A DNA stretch of 64,000 nt from an uncultured Butyrivibrio sp. Its GTDB lineage: Bacteria; Bacillota; Clostridia; Lachnospirales; Lachnospiraceae. The notes beneath the pieces were generated by a model. The model was not told where the DNA came from, ran no database searches, and saw only the letters and a program-made list of their open reading frames with translations. Position 1 is the first letter of the stretch. Every line of letters starts with the position of its first letter. Of the stretch, positions 45,695 to 54,971 are shown piece after piece. Location of the stretch: NCBI RefSeq assembly GCF_947169445.1, contig NZ_CAMVPU010000002.1, positions 1 to 64,000 on the forward strand, in the 5' to 3' direction. The position numbers and the translations under genes were made by a program.

Positions 45695-46354
45695 TCATTC
45701 TACACCATACATGCAGTTAACAACAAGCTTTTTAGCTATTGTCTCACCGAAGAGCTTTTTAACCTGATCTACCGCCGGTCCACCTTTTGAAAAGAGCGTT
45801 TCTGCAAAGAACTGGTTCTTTTCCCTTTTTCCTCCAACATCACAGCCTGGTAATTTCTGAAGTTCATCGAAGTATATATCAAAAAATTTTTTTCCTACTG
45901 CTTCAAATCTGTCATGAAGCTGTTTTCCGGTCTTTTTGTAAGAACATGGATAAAGGATATCATCGTACCAGTGCTTACCTGAAGCCACATAATCCTCAAT
46001 ATTCTTGTCCTCATCAGATAATTTCTGCATCTTTAAAAGTGGCTCCTCAGAATAAGGATCGATCTGCGTATCATAAAGCTCACACATCAGTGTTTCTTTA
46101 CCCATTACCTTAATCCAGTCAAGGTTTATAAGCGGAGCATCCTTCTCATTTACACTAAAGACAACTGTCTCCATCTTCATAAGACCCATCATGGCCTTCA
46201 TGGTCAAGATACACAGATTTCCTACGCCCTCAACATTGTAGCTTTTTGTCTCGAAAGTCATTCCCTTTTTGGAAAGCTTTTCGCATTCACCAATATCCCT
46301 TGTCTTCAATTCATATTTTTTTGATAATTCTTCTTTTACGTATTCACCTAGCAT
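45695..46354 (-). CDS. Hypothetical protein, 219 aa
   Basis: A soluble-looking protein without signal or membrane segments. A central strand-rich part (NLCILTMKAMMGLMKMETVVFSV, then APLINLDWIKVMGKETLMCELYD) leads to a helical C-terminus (REKNQFFAETLFSKGGPAVDQVKKLFGETIAKKLVV). The order of an acidic-strand region, then a charged 'R-x-K-N' segment and a final 'FGE..A' helix loosely recalls ferredoxin-dependent bilin reductases, but this is from memory and unproven. The ribosome site is weak. Confidence 0.72.
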   Translation of the reverse strand: MLGEYVKEELSKKYELKTRDIGECEKLSKKGMTFETKSYNVEGVGNLCILTMKAMMGLMKMETVVFSVNEKDAPLINLDWIKVMGKETLMCELYDTQIDPYSEEPLLKMQKLSDEDKNIEDYVASGKHWYDDILYPCSYKKTGKQLHDRFEAVGKKFFDIYFDELQKLPGCDVGGKREKNQFFAETLFSKGGPAVDQVKKLFGETIAKKLVVNCMYGVE

Positions 46355-46411
46355 TTTTTAATCATTCTTTCTATATTTTTTTTACATTTCATCATCAAAG
46401 ACAATTGATGA

Positions 46412-47173
46412 TTACTTCATGATAATCCCAACAGGACAGTGGTCTGATCCAAGGGCTTCACTGTATATCACCGCATCTTCTAGCTCAGGTAAAAGAGCCT
46501 TTGATACCACAAAGTAGTCTATACGCCAGCCTGCATTTTTGGCTCTTGAATTAAATCTATAGGACCACCAGGAATAAGCGCCTTCTTTATCGGGGTAAAA
46601 ATGTCTGAAAGTATCTACAAGTCCCGAATTTACCACGTTATCAAATTTAGCTCGCTCTTCATCAGTAAAGCCTGCATGTCCTCTGTTTGGTTTAGGGTTT
46701 TTAAGGTCGATTTCCTTATGGGCAACATTAAGATCTCCACAGTAAATAACCGGCTTTTTCTCCTCAAGCTTTTTGATATAAGCAAGGAAATCATCCTCCC
46801 AGACCTGTCTGTACTCAAGTCTTGAAAGGTCCTCTTTTGCATTGGGAACATATACCGTCACCAAATAATAATCCTCAAATTCAGCGGTGATTACACGCCC
46901 CTCGTGGTCATGCTCCTCAATGCCAAGTCCGTATGATACACTGATTGGCTTTTCTTTTGTAAAAAGAGCTGTTCCGGAATAGCCCTTTTTCTCAGCATAG
47001 TTCCAGTATTGCTCATAACCCGGAAGATCAAGATCAATCTGTCCCTCCTGAAGCTTGGTCTCCTGAAGGCATATTACATCCGGATTTTCTCTATCCATAA
47101 ATTCCTGAAAGCAGCCCTTTGAAGTGCAAGCCCTAAGTCCGTTTACATTCCATGACACAAGTTTTTTTCCCAT
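46412..47173 (-). CDS. xth: Exodeoxyribonuclease III (AP endonuclease)
   Basis: A 253-residue Mg-dependent repair enzyme that cuts abasic sites and degrades 3' ends. Motifs are [12 protein letters not shown] (Asn), ICLQETKL (Glu), [14 protein letters not shown] (Asp/Asn) and LGSDHCPV (Asp-His). The ATG at 47173 is preferred to a GTG six bases earlier because AAGGAG has 5-nt spacing to the ATG. Confidence 0.96.
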   Translation of the reverse strand: MGKKLVSWNVNGLRACTSKGCFQEFMDRENPDVICLQETKLQEGQIDLDLPGYEQYWNYAEKKGYSGTALFTKEKPISVSYGLGIEEHDHEGRVITAEFEDYYLVTVYVPNAKEDLSRLEYRQVWEDDFLAYIKKLEEKKPVIYCGDLNVAHKEIDLKNPKPNRGHAGFTDEERAKFDNVVNSGLVDTFRHFYPDKEGAYSWWSYRFNSRAKNAGWRIDYFVVSKALLPELEDAVIYSEALGSDHCPVGIIMK

Positions 47174-47469
47174 GTTCACTCCTTATCGCGGTATTTGTGT
47201 AAAACTCCAATTATTCCAGCTAAACAGTTCTGACTATCATCATTTAATTACTTCACTTTCATTATTGTAGAATACTGCTACCTAATTTACAACAAAGGAA
47301 CGTGGGCTGTTATTTGATTCACACCACTAGTTTTTGTCAATTTATTAAAAGATTATTATATTTTTCTCAAAATGAAATATAAATAAACGTAATATCATAT
47401 AATTTATATACGGGTAATTTTTCTCTTAATTTCTATTTGAACATTTCTACTTTGAAAGGGATATGAGTT

Positions 47470-48768
47470 ATGAAAAAAAGAATTTATTTGTATATGGCTC
47501 TGATTCTAACTCTTACTTGCATATTGTCAGGCTGCGGACAGAATAACAATACAGAAGCAGAAACTACAGAAAATACAGGCTCCATCACTTTGCTTAATAT
47601 CAAGAGCGAGGTAGCAAGCCAGATAGAAGCCCTTGGACAGGGATATGAAAAAGAGACCGGCATTAAGGTCAATGTTATCACTGTTCAGTCAGGCGTTGAT
47701 TCTCAGGCAACACTTAAGGGATATTATCTATCCGATCAGATGCCTGATATCATTGCCTGCGAGTCTTCAGGATTCAGTAACTGGGAAGGACTTTTGGTCG
47801 ATATGAAAGATCAGGACTGGGCTGGCAGGACTGATGCTGCCTATATTGATTCCACTTACGGGACTATCGGTTTTCCATATACCACAGAGGCAATTGGCCT
47901 TGCTTATAACGCAGATATACTATCAAAGGCTGGTGTTGATCCCGCATCCATCACAGGTCCGGAGTCCATGAAAAAAGCCTTCGAGACAATAGATTCCAAG
48001 AAAGATCAGCTTGGTATTACTGCAGTGATCGGTTACTGTGCTGAACCTGAAAATCTTGGATGGTCAGCCGGAAACCACATAACAGGAGCTTACATAGATT
48101 CCGGTCTTTCCAGGTCGGACACCACCTATATTGATCTTTTAACAAACGGAGGTGGAATTGACGACAGTAGATTCGCGCACTTTGCCGACATGATAGGTCT
48201 TTTTAATCAGTATTCCGATCCAGCTCTTTTAACAAAAGGAACCTACTCCGACCAGGTTCTTAACTTTGCTTCGGGAAAATATGCCTTTGTTACCCAGGGA
48301 TCCTGGATTGGCGCAACTCTTACAGGTGATGATTCGGATGCTTATTCTAAGGCAGGCAGTTTCAAGGTAGGAATGATTCCTTACGCATTTGAAGAAGGGA
48401 TGGATACAATTCTTACCAGTGCACCTAACTGGTGGGCAGTTTCCAAAGAGGGTAATGTTGATGCAGCACTTGCCTTTCTCCAATGGTGTTCTGAAGACAG
48501 TGCGCAGAAAATACTGGTGGAACAGGCTGGATTTGCCAGTCCTTTTGTGGACTGTAAATACGTTGCTTCTGATCCTTTTGCTCCAGTTATTTCTGAGTAT
48601 ATTTCTGCAGGGAAAACCTCCAGCTGGCACTGGATGGAAATGGCAGAAGGTCTTGGACAAAACGGATTCTCATATGTTTACCAGAAATATGCAAACGGAG
48701 AACTGGATGCTGAGGGCTTCTTAAAAGAGTTTAAGAAGGTTGCAAGCGACTGGTATTCCAAGTTGTAA
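47470..48768 (+). CDS. Extracellular solute-binding lipoprotein (family 1)
   Basis: A 432-residue binding protein with a lipoprotein signal ([20 protein letters not shown], Cys22). The fold is the type used for sugars: [34 protein letters not shown], then [16 protein letters not shown] and the hinge region [13 protein letters not shown]. No permease or ATPase genes follow. A chemoreceptor gene starts 11 bp downstream, so the protein may deliver ligand to that receptor, as maltose-binding protein does to Tar. It may also serve a distant ABC importer. Ligand unknown. Confidence 0.9.
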   Translation: MKKRIYLYMALILTLTCILSGCGQNNNTEAETTENTGSITLLNIKSEVASQIEALGQGYEKETGIKVNVITVQSGVDSQATLKGYYLSDQMPDIIACESSGFSNWEGLLVDMKDQDWAGRTDAAYIDSTYGTIGFPYTTEAIGLAYNADILSKAGVDPASITGPESMKKAFETIDSKKDQLGITAVIGYCAEPENLGWSAGNHITGAYIDSGLSRSDTTYIDLLTNGGGIDDSRFAHFADMIGLFNQYSDPALLTKGTYSDQVLNFASGKYAFVTQGSWIGATLTGDDSDAYSKAGSFKVGMIPYAFEEGMDTILTSAPNWWAVSKEGNVDAALAFLQWCSEDSAQKILVEQAGFASPFVDCKYVASDPFAPVISEYISAGKTSSWHWMEMAEGLGQNGFSYVYQKYANGELDAEGFLKEFKKVASDWYSKL

Positions 48769-48778
48769 GGAGGGGAAC

Positions 48779-50536
48779 ATGAAAGAAAAAGTACGCGTAA
48801 AAAAAATCAATTCGATTATGTTCCAGATACTGATAGCAAACATATCTATTTTGATAGCCTTTGTAATAGTTATGAGCTTCGTCATGATATCAATGAAGAC
48901 ATCGACCAACACCAGTATTGAGATGTTCCAGACAATGATGAGACTTACTCAGGATGAAGCTAATCTTAAGAGTGATGTAATGTCTCTTTATGATCAGACA
49001 ACAGGTTATGTTGCCGCATCAGCTGATGAAACAAAACAGGCTCTTTTACCTCAGATCGAAGCTGTAAAGACTACAATAGAAAAAGACATTTCAGCTCTGG
49101 AATCTGATTTTGCCACTGTTAATAATGATAAAGCCTCATCTCAAATGGCAGAAATAAGAAGTCAGTACGATAGAATGAATAAATTCATCGATGCCTCCAT
49201 AGCCAAAAGTGATGCCGGTGACAAAGACTCAGCTTATTCTATCCTGTTTGATAAAGCTGAAATTCAGAAGGTTGCCATTTTCCACTCCACCAAAGTTCTG
49301 GATGAGGCCATCAGTGATTCGGCAAATTCGACCACAACAATGATGAAGACTCTGCTGAGTTCCGGTTATCTCACAGCATTAATCGGTATGGTCGTAATTA
49401 TTGTGCTGATCATCCTCAGTTTTCTTATCAGCTACAATAACATTGTCAAAAAAATCAGAGGTATTGCAGATGAAGTTAATGGAATCATTTCCAACATTCA
49501 GGCTGGAAAAGGTGACCTTACATCCAGAATCAGGACAAAGACTAAATCAGAGCTGTTATTCGTAACAAGCGGTGTCAACAATTTCATCGAGACACTTCAG
49601 GGAATAATGAAGGATGTTAAAGATGGTTCGGTTGTCCTCACAGAATCTTCAGAGGAGGTTACATCCCAGCTTCATATTGCTGATGATAATGTAACTAATA
49701 CCTCTGCAGCCTTAGAGGAACTGTCAGCCAGCATGGAAACAGTATCTGGAAACGTTTCACATATTATTGAATCTGTAGAAAGTGTAAAGGATGCTGCTCA
49801 GCAGATAGCCGATCAGGCCACTGATGGAACTAAAACTGCCAGCTCGATCAAGGCTGAAGCGGATGAACTTAAAGCAAGGGTAACCAAGAAAAAATCTGAA
49901 GCCGGTGAACAGGTTGATAGTCTTTCAGGAACTCTTATGGAATCTGTTCATGAATCCGAGAAGGTTACCCAGATCAATGAACTTACCAAGGTCATACTTG
50001 ATATTGCAGGTCAGACTAACCTTCTTGCTCTTAATGCATCAATTGAAGCTGCCAGAGCCGGCGAAGCAGGAAAGGGATTCTCTGTAGTTGCAACGGAGAT
50101 AAGTGCCCTGGCCGAAAACAGCAGACAGACAGCTGGTAATATCCAGGTTATCAGCACTGAAGTTACAGAGGCGGTTAACAATCTGGCCAAGAATGCTCAG
50201 GCAGTACTTGATTATATCAATGGTCAGGTAATCAGTGACTATGATGAGTTTGTTGCAACCGGTGAAAAGTACGAGCACACAGCCGATATCATGGAAGAAA
50301 TGCTCGGCAACTTCAATGAAAAGGCTGAAAACCTCAATGATATCATGACTGAAATGGTTGAATCTGTTCAGCTCATCAGTGATTCCGTCATTGAAAGCTC
50401 TCAGGCCATTTCCCAGTCTGCAGCAAGTTCACAGGAAATTGTTGGTGGTATCAAGAAAATCACTAAAGCCATCGACAGAAACAACGAAGTTACAGAACAG
50501 CTCAGTGACACGACCCAGAAATTTGTACTTCTTTAA
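48779..50536 (+). CDS. Methyl-accepting chemotaxis protein
   Basis: A 585-residue transmembrane chemoreceptor. The ATG at 48779 follows AGGAGGGG; an upstream TTG frame overlaps the binding-protein gene and is rejected. Membrane segments lie near 15-37 and 195-218, enclosing a mostly helical external domain (about 40-190) as in four-helix-bundle sensors. A HAMP-like linker follows (about 219-272). The kinase-control hairpin tip is [24 protein letters not shown] (about 411-434). No C-terminal NWETF pentapeptide is present. It is co-transcribed with the binding protein. Confidence 0.93.
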   Translation: MKEKVRVKKINSIMFQILIANISILIAFVIVMSFVMISMKTSTNTSIEMFQTMMRLTQDEANLKSDVMSLYDQTTGYVAASADETKQALLPQIEAVKTTIEKDISALESDFATVNNDKASSQMAEIRSQYDRMNKFIDASIAKSDAGDKDSAYSILFDKAEIQKVAIFHSTKVLDEAISDSANSTTTMMKTLLSSGYLTALIGMVVIIVLIILSFLISYNNIVKKIRGIADEVNGIISNIQAGKGDLTSRIRTKTKSELLFVTSGVNNFIETLQGIMKDVKDGSVVLTESSEEVTSQLHIADDNVTNTSAALEELSASMETVSGNVSHIIESVESVKDAAQQIADQATDGTKTASSIKAEADELKARVTKKKSEAGEQVDSLSGTLMESVHESEKVTQINELTKVILDIAGQTNLLALNASIEAARAGEAGKGFSVVATEISALAENSRQTAGNIQVISTEVTEAVNNLAKNAQAVLDYINGQVISDYDEFVATGEKYEHTADIMEEMLGNFNEKAENLNDIMTEMVESVQLISDSVIESSQAISQSAASSQEIVGGIKKITKAIDRNNEVTEQLSDTTQKFVLL

Positions 50537-50578
50537 ATCTTGATAAAAATTAATTTTTGTACAATTTAAGATTTTGTG

Positions 50579-50607
50579 TTGACATTACAAATTTAATGTG
50601 TAATTAT
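50579..50607 (+). promoter_or_regulatory. Sigma-A-type promoter of the ABC exporter operon
   Basis: TTGACA (50579-50584) and TAATTAT (50601-50607) are 16-17 bp apart. They are about 57 bp before the leader-peptide start and lie after the chemoreceptor stop at 50536. Confidence 0.72.
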
Positions 50608-50649
50608 CAGAATATCAGTTTTGCTACGACTGATAAATATTTAAGAAAG

Positions 50650-50822
50650 CGAGGTAAACGATAATGACAATTAGAGTGGCGAATGTATTTAAAACAAGAT
50701 ATCATGCTATGACTTTACCTCGGGATATATTATTCGGATAAGGATTTATTCTTGTGTATCTGAATATGTTTGTGGTGTGTATTCCCAGGTAAAATCATAA
50801 ATGATTTACCTGGGATTTTTTT
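50650..50822 (+). promoter_or_regulatory. Ribosome-mediated transcription attenuator ahead of the ABC exporter
   Basis: Four segments can pair alternately. Segment 1 CGAGGTAAA (50650-50658) overlaps the leader-peptide ribosome site. Segment 2 TTTACCTCGGGA (50714-50725) is within the leader codons. Segment 3 TCCCAGGTAAA is 50783-50793 and segment 4 TTTACCTGGGA is 50805-50815, followed by a T run (50816-50822). 1:2 is perfectly complementary over 9 bp, 2:3 pairs with one bulge, and 3:4 is the terminator. A ribosome stalled early on the leader would cover segment 1, free segment 2 to pair with 3 and so prevent termination. The logic matches known antibiotic-responsive leaders such as bmrBCD. Confidence 0.78.
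50664..50741 (+). CDS. Leader peptide of the ABC exporter operon, 25 aa
   Basis: The ATG at 50664 is preceded by GCGAGG. The peptide MTIRVANVFKTRYHAMTLPR plus DILFG ends at TAA (50739-50741). Codons 17-21 contain segment 2 of the attenuator. It is too short for ordinary gene finding, but its place between promoter and terminator and the overlap with pairing segments argue that it is translated. A role as a ribosome sensor is inferred. Confidence 0.65.
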   Translation: MTIRVANVFKTRYHAMTLPRDILFG

Positions 50823-50920
50823 ATGCTTTTTTGGAAACTCAAAGAGCATTTAACGCCCACAAGTATATCACCGAGTTAAAAAGAGGAAACGAAAATCTAC
50901 CACACACAAATGGAGGGACA

Positions 50921-52654
50921 ATGAAGACACTTGGAAGTTATGTGCGAAAGCACTGGGCAACATACACAATGGCAATTGTATTCATGCTGATTGCTATTGC
51001 CCTTGACATGATGTTCCCTAAAGTAACAGAAATAATAGTCAATGAAGTACTAATAGGCAAGGATTTTTCACACTTTTCAATGCTCCTTGCAGCCATACTT
51101 CTTATCGGAATAGGCAGAAGCTTTTTTGGCTACTTTAAAGAATTTACCTTTGATAGGAACTGCATAACCATCGGTACTGAAATGAGAAAAGATCTCTTTG
51201 ATCACATACAGAGTCTTTCTCTTGATTACTTTGATGATTCCAGCACCGGTGAGCTGATGGCAAGGGTAAAAGATGATATCGATAAAATATACCAGCTGGT
51301 TGGCATGGTTGCGATGCGCGGCATGGAGGTTACTCTTAACTCCATACTTATCCTGTACTTTATGTTCTCGATAAACGTGCCACTTACCTTCCTTCCACTT
51401 ACTTTCATGATAATCTGCGGAACTACAGCTATCGTCATGGAAAAGAAACTGGACAAGGTATACGAGGATATCAGCGAAGAAAATGCTGAAATGACCACCA
51501 CTGCAGAAGAAAACCTTGCAGGCGTGCGCACAGTTAAGGCCTTCGCAAGAGAAGACTACGAGATTAAAAAGTTCTTTAAGCACAACAAGAAATATTATGA
51601 CCTTAATATGCAGGAGGCAAAGGCTCTTATCAAATTCTATCCTGTATTTATGCTGGCAGGAACACTTCTTCCTGTTGCCTGCGCCGTTCTTGGAGGAATT
51701 GCAGTTATAAATGGTCACATGAATCTTGGAAGTCTTACCGCTTTCATTATCTATACCAGAAACTGCACATGGCCTATGGAGGAGCTTGGCTGGATTACCA
51801 ATGAATTTTCCAGTTCTCTTGCTTCTCTCAAGAAGATCAGGAAGATTTACAACGAACATTCAACGCTTTTTTCAACTCCTAATCCGGTACATGTGGATGA
51901 GGTTAAGGGAGAAGTTGAGTTTGACCACGTTAGCCTTGAACTTGGAGGAAAAGAAGTACTCTCTGATGTAAGCTTTTCTCTTAAGGCAGGTAAGACTCTT
52001 GGAATAATGGGACAGACAGGTTCCGGAAAGTCCACTATCATCAATCTTCTTCAGCGTTTCTATGATCCTACAAGCGGAAGTATTAAACTTGACGGAACAG
52101 AGATAAAGCAGATGGATCTTGAACAGGTAAGAAGCGCAACTGCTGTAGTTATGCAGGATGTATTTCTTTTCTCTGACACAATTGAAGAAAACATCCGCAT
52201 GGGAAGAAAAGATGATATGACCATTGATGAGATCAAAACTGCCGCTAAAATGGCCACGGCATCAGAATTCATTGAAAAACTGGAAGATTCCTATGAAACA
52301 GTAATTGGAGAAAGAGGTGTAGGCCTCTCCGGTGGTCAGAAGCAGCGAATCAGTATCGCACGAGCTATTTCCAAGAAGGCCCCTATACTGATCCTGGACG
52401 ATTCCACTTCAGCACTTGATATGGAGACAGAATCAGAAATTCAGAAAACACTTGATGAAATAAAGAGCACAACAAGAGTTATCGTGGCTCACAGAATATC
52501 CGCTGTAAGAAACGCAGACGAAATCATTTACTTACAGGATGGACATATTGCTGAACGTGGTACTCACGAACAACTGCTCAAAAAGAAGGGTCTGTACTAT
52601 GAGACTTATATAGCTCAGTACGGAGAGCCCGATGAAATGGAGGTGAGTGCGTAA
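50921..52654 (+). CDS. ABC exporter half-transporter, degenerate-site subunit
   Basis: A 577-residue half-transporter; the ATG at 50921 follows GGAGGG. Six membrane helices fill about 1-300. The nucleotide-binding domain has Walker A GQTGSGKST (364-372), signature LSGGQ (469-473) and Walker B ILILDD, where Asp494 replaces the usual catalytic Glu. That substitution is typical of one half of heterodimeric exporters such as BmrCD, LmrCD and TM287/288. It overlaps the next gene as TAATG, so the two are translationally coupled. The likely role is multidrug or peptide export. Confidence 0.94.
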   Translation: MKTLGSYVRKHWATYTMAIVFMLIAIALDMMFPKVTEIIVNEVLIGKDFSHFSMLLAAILLIGIGRSFFGYFKEFTFDRNCITIGTEMRKDLFDHIQSLSLDYFDDSSTGELMARVKDDIDKIYQLVGMVAMRGMEVTLNSILILYFMFSINVPLTFLPLTFMIICGTTAIVMEKKLDKVYEDISEENAEMTTTAEENLAGVRTVKAFAREDYEIKKFFKHNKKYYDLNMQEAKALIKFYPVFMLAGTLLPVACAVLGGIAVINGHMNLGSLTAFIIYTRNCTWPMEELGWITNEFSSSLASLKKIRKIYNEHSTLFSTPNPVHVDEVKGEVEFDHVSLELGGKEVLSDVSFSLKAGKTLGIMGQTGSGKSTIINLLQRFYDPTSGSIKLDGTEIKQMDLEQVRSATAVVMQDVFLFSDTIEENIRMGRKDDMTIDEIKTAAKMATASEFIEKLEDSYETVIGERGVGLSGGQKQRISIARAISKKAPILILDDSTSALDMETESEIQKTLDEIKSTTRVIVAHRISAVRNADEIIYLQDGHIAERGTHEQLLKKKGLYYETYIAQYGEPDEMEVSA

Positions 52655-54435
52655 TGGCAGCTAACTCATTTCGTGAAGATGAGAAAATGTCAAATACGGA
52701 CCGACGAAAGATTTTCCTTCGACTTGTCCGTTATCTTAAACCGCATATTCCTGAGATCGTACCGGTACTGATTTCACTGGCTATCACAGTTTTTATAAGC
52801 CTCGTCAGTCCTCTTCTCATTGAATATGCAATTGATGTACATGTAGCCAATAAGAACATCAAAGGTCTTTTAACTATTTCCGGTACTATCGTAGTGCTGG
52901 GAATTGTGTACATCCTGTTTGTTAAGCTAAGAATGTATATGATGAACAAGGTAGCTAACAAAATTTTGTTAGACATAAGGCAGGAACTCTATGAGCATAT
53001 CCAGACTTTGTCTTTTACCTTCTTCGACAACAGGCCAACAGGAAAAATACTGGCCCGCATAATTGGCGATGTAAACTCAATGAAGGACTTTATGTCCAAC
53101 ACGATTACAAATCTTATCCCTAACTTTATTACAGTACTCGGCGTTGTTATTATCATGCTGGTTAAAGACTGGAGGCTTGCTCTTGGATGCTTTGCTTCGC
53201 TGCCTGTTATGATCATCAGCATTTTCTGGATAAGAAATGTAAATCATAAGAGATGGCAGGATGTCCGCAAGAAGTCTTCTAACTTAAATGCTTATGTTCA
53301 TGAGGACATTGCCGGAATATCTGTAGTTCAGAGTTTTCATGCTGAGAACGAGACCAAAAAGACTTTCAGGGAACTTGCCAATGCGCATCGTGATGCTTAT
53401 ATTGCAGCCTGCCGCGCAGCAGATCTTTTTGGACCATCGATTGACATGAGCTGGGCTATCAGTAGTATGGTTCTATACCTGGTAGCTATCAGACTTCTTG
53501 GTTACACTGCTGCTTCTGTTGGTCTTATTACAGCCTTTGCCAGCTATTCCAGTATGTTTTGGAGCCCTATCATGGGTCTTTCCAATTACTACAATCAGAT
53601 GATCACCAACATGACAGCTGCTGAAAGAGTATTCGATATCCTCGATACTGAGGCTGAGATTGTGGATAAAGAAGGCGCTACAAACCTTCCTGATATTGCA
53701 GGAAGTGTAACCTTTGAAAATGTTGGATTTACCTACGATGAGGGAACCGAGACACAGACTAAGGTTCTGGATAATGTAAATTTCGAGGTTAAACCAGGTG
53801 AGACTATTGCCCTTGTAGGTCCTACCGGAGCAGGTAAGACCACAATAGTTAACCTTATAAGCAGGTTTTACGACATTCAAAAGGGAAAAATACTTGTTGA
53901 TGGCCACGACCTTACAGATGTTACGATCAATTCTCTTAGAAAACAAATGGGTGTCATGACTCAGGATAACTTTATTTTCCATGGCACAGTAAGAGAAAAT
54001 ATCATGTATGGTAAGCTTGATGCAACTGAAGAAGAGATGATTGCTGCAGCTAAGGCTGTTAACGCTCATGAATTTATCATGAACCTTGAAAATGGCTATG
54101 ATACTGAATTAAAAGAGCGTGGTGCAGGTCTTTCAATTGGACAAAGACAGCTTCTTGCCTTTGCCCGCACTATGATCTCTATGCCTAAGATCCTTATTCT
54201 TGATGAGGCAACCAGTAGCATAGATACCCATACTGAAATGCTTGTGCAAAAGGGTATTCAGGCTCTTTTATCAGGAAGAACCAGCTTTGTTATTGCTCAC
54301 CGTCTGTCCACTATCAAAAATGCTGACAGAATCTTTGTCATCAATAATGGTGGAATACAGGAGGCAGGCAGTCACGATCAGCTGATTGCAAAGCGCGGTG
54401 CATACTACGATCTGTATATGGCACAGTTTGCGTAA
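52654..54435 (+). CDS. ABC exporter half-transporter, catalytic-Glu subunit
   Basis: A 593-residue half-transporter with six membrane helices in the first 325 residues. Walker A is GPTGAGKTT (389-397) and Walker B ILILDE keeps catalytic Glu518, but the signature is LSIGQ (493-497). In a head-to-tail dimer, the Asp494 Walker B of the first subunit faces this variant signature. One composite ATP site is therefore doubly non-canonical and the other is fully canonical, as in known asymmetric exporters. The ATG overlaps the upstream stop. Confidence 0.94.
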   Translation: MAANSFREDEKMSNTDRRKIFLRLVRYLKPHIPEIVPVLISLAITVFISLVSPLLIEYAIDVHVANKNIKGLLTISGTIVVLGIVYILFVKLRMYMMNKVANKILLDIRQELYEHIQTLSFTFFDNRPTGKILARIIGDVNSMKDFMSNTITNLIPNFITVLGVVIIMLVKDWRLALGCFASLPVMIISIFWIRNVNHKRWQDVRKKSSNLNAYVHEDIAGISVVQSFHAENETKKTFRELANAHRDAYIAACRAADLFGPSIDMSWAISSMVLYLVAIRLLGYTAASVGLITAFASYSSMFWSPIMGLSNYYNQMITNMTAAERVFDILDTEAEIVDKEGATNLPDIAGSVTFENVGFTYDEGTETQTKVLDNVNFEVKPGETIALVGPTGAGKTTIVNLISRFYDIQKGKILVDGHDLTDVTINSLRKQMGVMTQDNFIFHGTVRENIMYGKLDATEEEMIAAAKAVNAHEFIMNLENGYDTELKERGAGLSIGQRQLLAFARTMISMPKILILDEATSSIDTHTEMLVQKGIQALLSGRTSFVIAHRLSTIKNADRIFVINNGGIQEAGSHDQLIAKRGAYYDLYMAQFA

Positions 54436-54497
54436 ATCGCAGATTCCTAAGCCAACCTCTGAATTTAAATTGTAATTGCAAAAATTAAAATTCGTTG

Positions 54498-54526
54498 TTG
54501 ACAATTCAATTTAGCAGTAGTAGTAT
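54498..54526 (+). promoter_or_regulatory. Sigma-A-type promoter of the trp operon
   Basis: TTGACA (54498-54503), 17-bp spacer, TAGTAT (54521-54526), about 27 bp before the first T-box stem. Confidence 0.72.
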
Positions 54527-54552
54527 TTTACTAACTTAATACTTTAAACCGA

Positions 54553-54885
54553 TGAAGCGGAGATAACGTCTATGATGCCTTCACAGAGAGCCCGCGGGAA
54601 TTGATTTTAAGATTAAATCAGTTTTCGTCGCTGAGAACGGGCAAGATACACATATTCAAATGGACCGCTGAGGGTGCAGTCAAATGTGGATTTCCACAGA
54701 GTATTCTGCAACGGAAGGCTCTCGTTAGAAGCCATAGATATGATGAAGTGCTATGAACAAGACACATAGCAATCTGTATCTTAACAAAGCGCGTAGTTTA
54801 CTACGAATTCAAGGTGGCACCGCGGATGGTAGGTTAATTGTACATTCGTCCTTGACAGAAGAAATATCTGTCAGGGACTTTTTCT
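54553..54885 (+). promoter_or_regulatory. T-box riboswitch, tryptophan specifier
   Basis: The T-box sequence AAGGTGGCACCGCGG is at 54811-54825 and the terminator GTCCTTGACAG/CTGTCAGGGAC plus T run is at 54848-54883. The foot of stem I is AGCGG (54556-54560) with CCGCT (54665-54669). UGG (54661-54663) plus A just 5' of CCGCT sits in the specifier-loop position opposite AGATAAC, so it reads tRNA-Trp. Uncharged tRNA-Trp would favour the antiterminator and switch on trp genes. Confidence 0.93.
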
Positions 54886-54898
54886 TAAAAAAGCGTGA

Positions 54899-54935
54899 GA
54901 AAGCGTTCTGGCAGATGTGTCAGAACGCTTTTTCA
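54899..54935 (+). terminator. Second terminator between T-box and trpD
   Basis: AAGCGTTCTG (54901-54910) and CAGAACGCTT (54921-54930) pair around a 10-nt loop, followed by TTTCAATTTT. It lies after the T-box terminator but before trpD, so read-through of the T-box would meet a second block. Confidence 0.75.
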
Positions 54936-54971
54936 ATTTTACAAATCAAAAGATTCTAAAGGAGAATAACA

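Noticed and set aside
48740..48778. TTG-started extension of the chemoreceptor
   Set aside because: It overlaps the end of the binding-protein gene; an AGGAGGGG site fits the ATG at 48779.
51077..51859. 260-codon minus-strand frame inside the first ABC gene
   Set aside because: Antisense to a well-supported ABC gene, Lys/Cys-rich composition unlike a real protein, and no ribosome site.
53473..54069. 198-codon minus-strand frame inside the second ABC gene
   Set aside because: Antisense to conserved NBD coding sequence, with no recognisable domain.
54753..54959. 68-codon plus-strand frame crossing the T-box terminator
   Set aside because: It runs through the conserved T-box and both terminators; its reading is explained by RNA structure, and it has a single Trp codon outside any attenuator position.
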